A stretch of 6,744 nucleotides of DNA from DASUZB01 sp036377075 (GTDB taxonomy: Bacteria > Actinomycetota > CALGFH01), in NCBI GenBank assembly GCA_036377075.1, contig DASUZB010000303.1, forward strand, positions 1 to 6,744, given 5' to 3'. Under the pieces are notes generated by a model that saw only the letters and a list, made by a program, of their open reading frames with translations, had not been told where the DNA came from and ran no database searches. This document shows, one piece after another, positions 5,044 through 6,744 of the stretch. Every line of letters starts with the position of its first letter. The first letter of the stretch is position 1. Made by a program: the position numbers and the translations under genes.

Positions 5044-5870
5044 AGCTCGTCGGGGTGGTCGACCAGCTTGAGGCTGCGGCGCCACAGCTCGGCCCTGGCG
5101 TCGGGGTCGTAGGCCTGGGCGTTCGCCCGCGCCTCCCTGGTGCGGTCGAAGTAGCGGCCGGTGACGCCGCCCAGCGACTCGTCGCTGACCAGCCGGCGGG
5201 TCGCGGTGACGCCCACGTCGAGGCTGTCGACGCTGTGGCCGACCTCCCGCATGACCATCTTGGTGGGCATGTAGGTCGCCGGGTGCAGGCTGTTGACGGT
5301 GACCTCGCCGGCCGGGACACGCCCGGCCAGCTCGAACCCGGACATGACCTGGGCGAGCTTGCTCTGGCAGTAGGCGCGGACGCCGCTGTAGCCGTGCTCG
5401 AGCATCAGGTCGTCGAAGTCGAGCGGCTGCTGCCCGACGGAGGCGACGTTGACGATGCGGGCAGGGGCCGAGGCGCGCAGCAGCGGCAGCAGCTCGAGGG
5501 TGAGCAGGAAGCCGGCCAGGTAGTTGACGGCGAAGCGCAGCTCGTAGCCGTCGGCGCTGGTCCGCCGGTCGTGCCCGTCGGGCTCGCCCGAGCCGATGCC
5601 GGCGTTGCTCACCAGCACGTCGAGCCGGTCGGTCGACCGGCGCACCTCGTCGGCGAGGCGGCGGACCTGGGCCAACTCGGCGAGGTCGGCGCGGACGGTA
5701 CGCGGCCGCTCGCCGCCGGCGTCACGGACCTCGGTGGCGGTGCGGTCGAGCCGCTCGGGATCGCGGCCGTGCAGGATGAGGGCGGCGCCGTCGCCGGCGA
5801 GCCGCCGCGCCAGGGCGCGCCCGAGGCCGTCGGTGGCGCCGGTGATCAGGATCGTGCGTGGCTCGGTCAT
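5040..5870 (-). CDS. Short-chain dehydrogenase/reductase (SDR)
   Basis: The 276-residue enzyme starts at ATG 5870 with a GGAG ribosome site five bases upstream. All classical SDR landmarks are present: the cofactor loop TGATDGLG (10-17), HGRD (34-37) after strand two, where Arg36 favours NADP(H), and AD at 61-62. Further landmarks are SNAG (88-91) and a catalytic set of Asn116, Ser144, Tyr167 and Lys171 (YCQSK). The segment LDFDDLMLEHGYSGVRAYCQSKLAQVM and the later NSLHPATYMPTKMV resemble the retinol dehydrogenase/WWOX-like and protochlorophyllide reductase-like SDR branch, which are carbonyl/alcohol oxidoreductases of broad range. The substrate cannot be predicted. The gene is convergent with the MDR gene and upstream of nothing else on its strand in the window. 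The lectin gene ends 141 nt upstream on the same strand, far enough for the SDR gene to have its own promoter. No copy of the CTTAC-N3-GTAAG operator is seen before it. Confidence 0.92.
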   Translation of the reverse strand: MTEPRTILITGATDGLGRALARRLAGDGAALILHGRDPERLDRTATEVRDAGGERPRTVRADLAELAQVRRLADEVRRSTDRLDVLVSNAGIGSGEPDGHDRRTSADGYELRFAVNYLAGFLLTLELLPLLRASAPARIVNVASVGQQPLDFDDLMLEHGYSGVRAYCQSKLAQVMSGFELAGRVPAGEVTVNSLHPATYMPTKMVMREVGHSVDSLDVGVTATRRLVSDESLGGVTGRYFDRTREARANAQAYDPDARAELWRRSLKLVDHPDEL

Positions 5871-6011
5871 GACTGCTCCATCCGTGTCGCGGTGCCCGCG
5901 GCCGGGCCGTGAGCCTGCCCGCCGAGGGTAGCGAGCCGCCTCTCGTACCAGCTATGGATCAGCGTGGAATGAAACAGACAGTGAGTGCCGGACAGCTGAC
6001 CTCTCAGGGTC
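5871..6011. other. Intergenic region upstream of the SDR gene
   Basis: This 141-nt gap lies between the lectin stop (6012) and the SDR start (5870), both on the minus strand. The part from about 5941 to 6000 is visibly less GC-rich than the surrounding genes, as expected of a promoter region. No clear -35/-10 pair could be assigned by eye. I see no gene in it. Confidence 0.5.
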
Positions 6012-6016
6012 TCAGC
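5995..6016 (-). terminator. Weak hairpin at the lectin stop codon
   Basis: On the minus strand GCTGAGACC and GGTCAGC can pair as a seven-base-pair stem with a two-base bulge and a six-base loop (CTGAGA). The stem begins at the lectin stop codon. It has no T-tract and is short, so termination here is only a possibility. Confidence 0.25.
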
Positions 6017-6731
6017 GGATCGCGCCACCGATCGGCTGCCACTTCCACGCGCCGTTCTCGAAGTAGTATTGCCACAGGGCCCCATCGCCGCCCCGGGCGA
6101 ACACGCGCAGCACGCCGTTGTAGGTACTGGTCGCGGGGCCGCTGGTGATCTGCCCGCCGATCGGCTGGATCTTCCAGGTGCCGTTCTCGTAGTAGTACTG
6201 GTACAGCGCCCCGTCGGTACCGCGGGCGAACACCCGCAGCACGCCGCCGTAATCGCTCGCGGCGGGGCCACTCGTGATCTGCCCGCCAAGCGACTGCTCC
6301 TTCCACCGGCCGTTCTCGAAGTAGTACTGGTGCAGCGCGCCGTCGGTGCCGCGGGCGAACACCCGCAGGACGTTGTTGTAGGTGCTCGTGGCGGTGCCGC
6401 TGGTGATCATGAAGCCGAGCGGCTGGGTCTTCCACGTGCCGTTCTCGTAGTAGTACTGCCACAGCCCCGCGTCCTGGCCGCGGACGAACACCCGCAGCAC
6501 GCCGCCGTAGTCGCTGGCCGCGGGCCCGCTGCTGACCTGACCGCCAAGCGACTGCTCGTGCCACTGGCCGTTCTGGAAGTAGTCCTGGTTCAGCCCTCCG
6601 TCCAGGCCACGGGCGAACACCCGCAGCACGCCGCCGTAGGTGCTCGTGGCGGTGCTGCTGGTGATCTTGCCAGCCGTGCCGAGCGGCGGCTTCCACTGCC
6701 ACGCGCCGTTCTCGAAGTAGTACTGGTACAG
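6012..6731 (-). repeat. Tandem 129-bp coding repeats (43-residue propeller blades)
   Basis: The conserved block GGGCGAACAC (plus-strand reading) recurs at 6095, 6224, 6353, 6482 (as GGACGAACAC) and 6611, exactly 129 bp apart. In coding order the units are R1 6731-6594 (46 codons), R2 6593-6465, R3 6464-6336, R4 6335-6207, R5 6206-6078 and the partial R6 6077-6012. R2 and R4 share EQSLGGQ and SDYGG; R3 and R5 share QP(L/I)G, TSTYN and YYYENGTW. The units therefore alternate in pairs. Confidence 0.92.
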
Positions 6732-6744
6732 CGTCCACTCGGAG
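6012..6744 (-). CDS. PLL-like beta-propeller lectin, C-terminal part (cut by right edge)
   Basis: The frame is open from the right edge to a TGA at 6014-6012, giving 243 residues with no start in view, so the N-terminus (and any signal peptide or catalytic domain) lies outside. An internal ATG at 6629 falls inside a repeat and is not a real start. The protein consists of tandem units following W..Q.(L/I)GGQITSGPA.S.Y.GVLRVFARG.DGAL.QYY.ENG.W, with period 43 residues. One unit of 46 residues, four of exactly 43 and a closing 21-residue piece are visible, after four leading residues. This pattern (LGG-I-S-PA, then VFARGTDGAL) matches the Photorhabdus lectin (PLL)-like propeller group, whose characterised members bind fucose and O-methylated sugars. 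The final half-blade GAWKWQPIGGAIR probably closes the ring against the N-terminal strand. It is likely secreted; in actinomycetes such propellers may be free lectins or the sugar-binding part of a larger enzyme. The sugar is unknown. Confidence 0.85.
   Translation of the reverse strand, partial: SEWTLYQYYFENGAWQWKPPLGTAGKITSSTATSTYGGVLRVFARGLDGGLNQDYFQNGQWHEQSLGGQVSSGPAASDYGGVLRVFVRGQDAGLWQYYYENGTWKTQPLGFMITSGTATSTYNNVLRVFARGTDGALHQYYFENGRWKEQSLGGQITSGPAASDYGGVLRVFARGTDGALYQYYYENGTWKIQPIGGQITSGPATSTYNGVLRVFARGGDGALWQYYFENGAWKWQPIGGAIR

Noticed and set aside
5040..5054. C-terminal HPDEL of the SDR as an ER-retention-like signal
   Set aside because: Such signals have no meaning in a bacterium; the resemblance is chance.
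5055..5912. Plus-strand reading frame opposite the SDR gene
   Set aside because: It is a Gly/Val/Ala/Gln-rich shadow without motifs; the minus strand has every SDR catalytic residue.
6012..6744. CRISPR array or minisatellite explanation for the right-end repeats
   Set aside because: The period is 129 bp with divergent copies, conserved at the protein level in one open frame. There are no short identical repeats with unique spacers.

Overview
The window is very GC-rich, uses GTG as well as ATG starts, and is packed with short intergenic gaps, tight overlaps and actinobacterial-type families. It most likely comes from the chromosome of a filamentous actinomycete (Streptomyces, Nonomuraea or Actinomadura type). 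The exact taxon cannot be read from the sequence. I see no tRNA, rRNA, CRISPR array, insertion sequence or integrase.

Layout. (1) Positions 1-253, minus strand: the N-terminal 84 codons of a small multi-pass membrane protein that runs off the left edge. (2) Positions 254-405: a divergent intergenic region with a possible leaderless promoter for the rightward genes. (3) Positions 406-3234, plus strand: a translationally coupled operon of three genes. These are a secreted RseB/MucB-like (LolA-fold type) protein, an ABC ATPase of the BcrA/LanF-like exporter type, and its ABC-2 type permease. (4) Positions 3231-3908, minus strand: a TetR-family repressor whose stop codon shares the palindrome CTAG with the stop codon of the convergent permease gene. 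(5) Positions 3909-4043: a control region with a near-consensus promoter (TTGACA, 17 nt, TACCGT). It overlaps two 13-bp palindromic operators arranged as a perfect 16-bp inverted repeat. (6) Positions 4044-5027, plus strand: a zinc-independent MDR quinone oxidoreductase-like enzyme, divergent from tetR and its probable target. (7) Positions 5040-5870, minus strand: an SDR oxidoreductase, convergent with the MDR gene; both stop codons lie in one hairpin. (8) Positions 6012-6744, minus strand: the C-terminal part of a PLL-like beta-propeller lectin made of 43-residue repeats, which runs off the right edge.

How it works together. The exporter operon looks like one membrane-associated unit in which an extracytoplasmic RseB-like protein is co-produced with an ABC exporter; its substrate is unknown. 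The TetR/MDR pair looks like a self-contained, ligand-induced detoxification or redox switch. The SDR may be related in chemistry, but it is on the opposite strand and has no copy of the operator. The lectin is an independent, probably secreted carbohydrate-binding protein. The most distinctive items are the doubled operator interleaved with the promoter, the RseB-like/ABC-2 exporter operon whose ATPase has a glutamate where the Q-loop glutamine normally is, and the alternating repeat pattern of the lectin.
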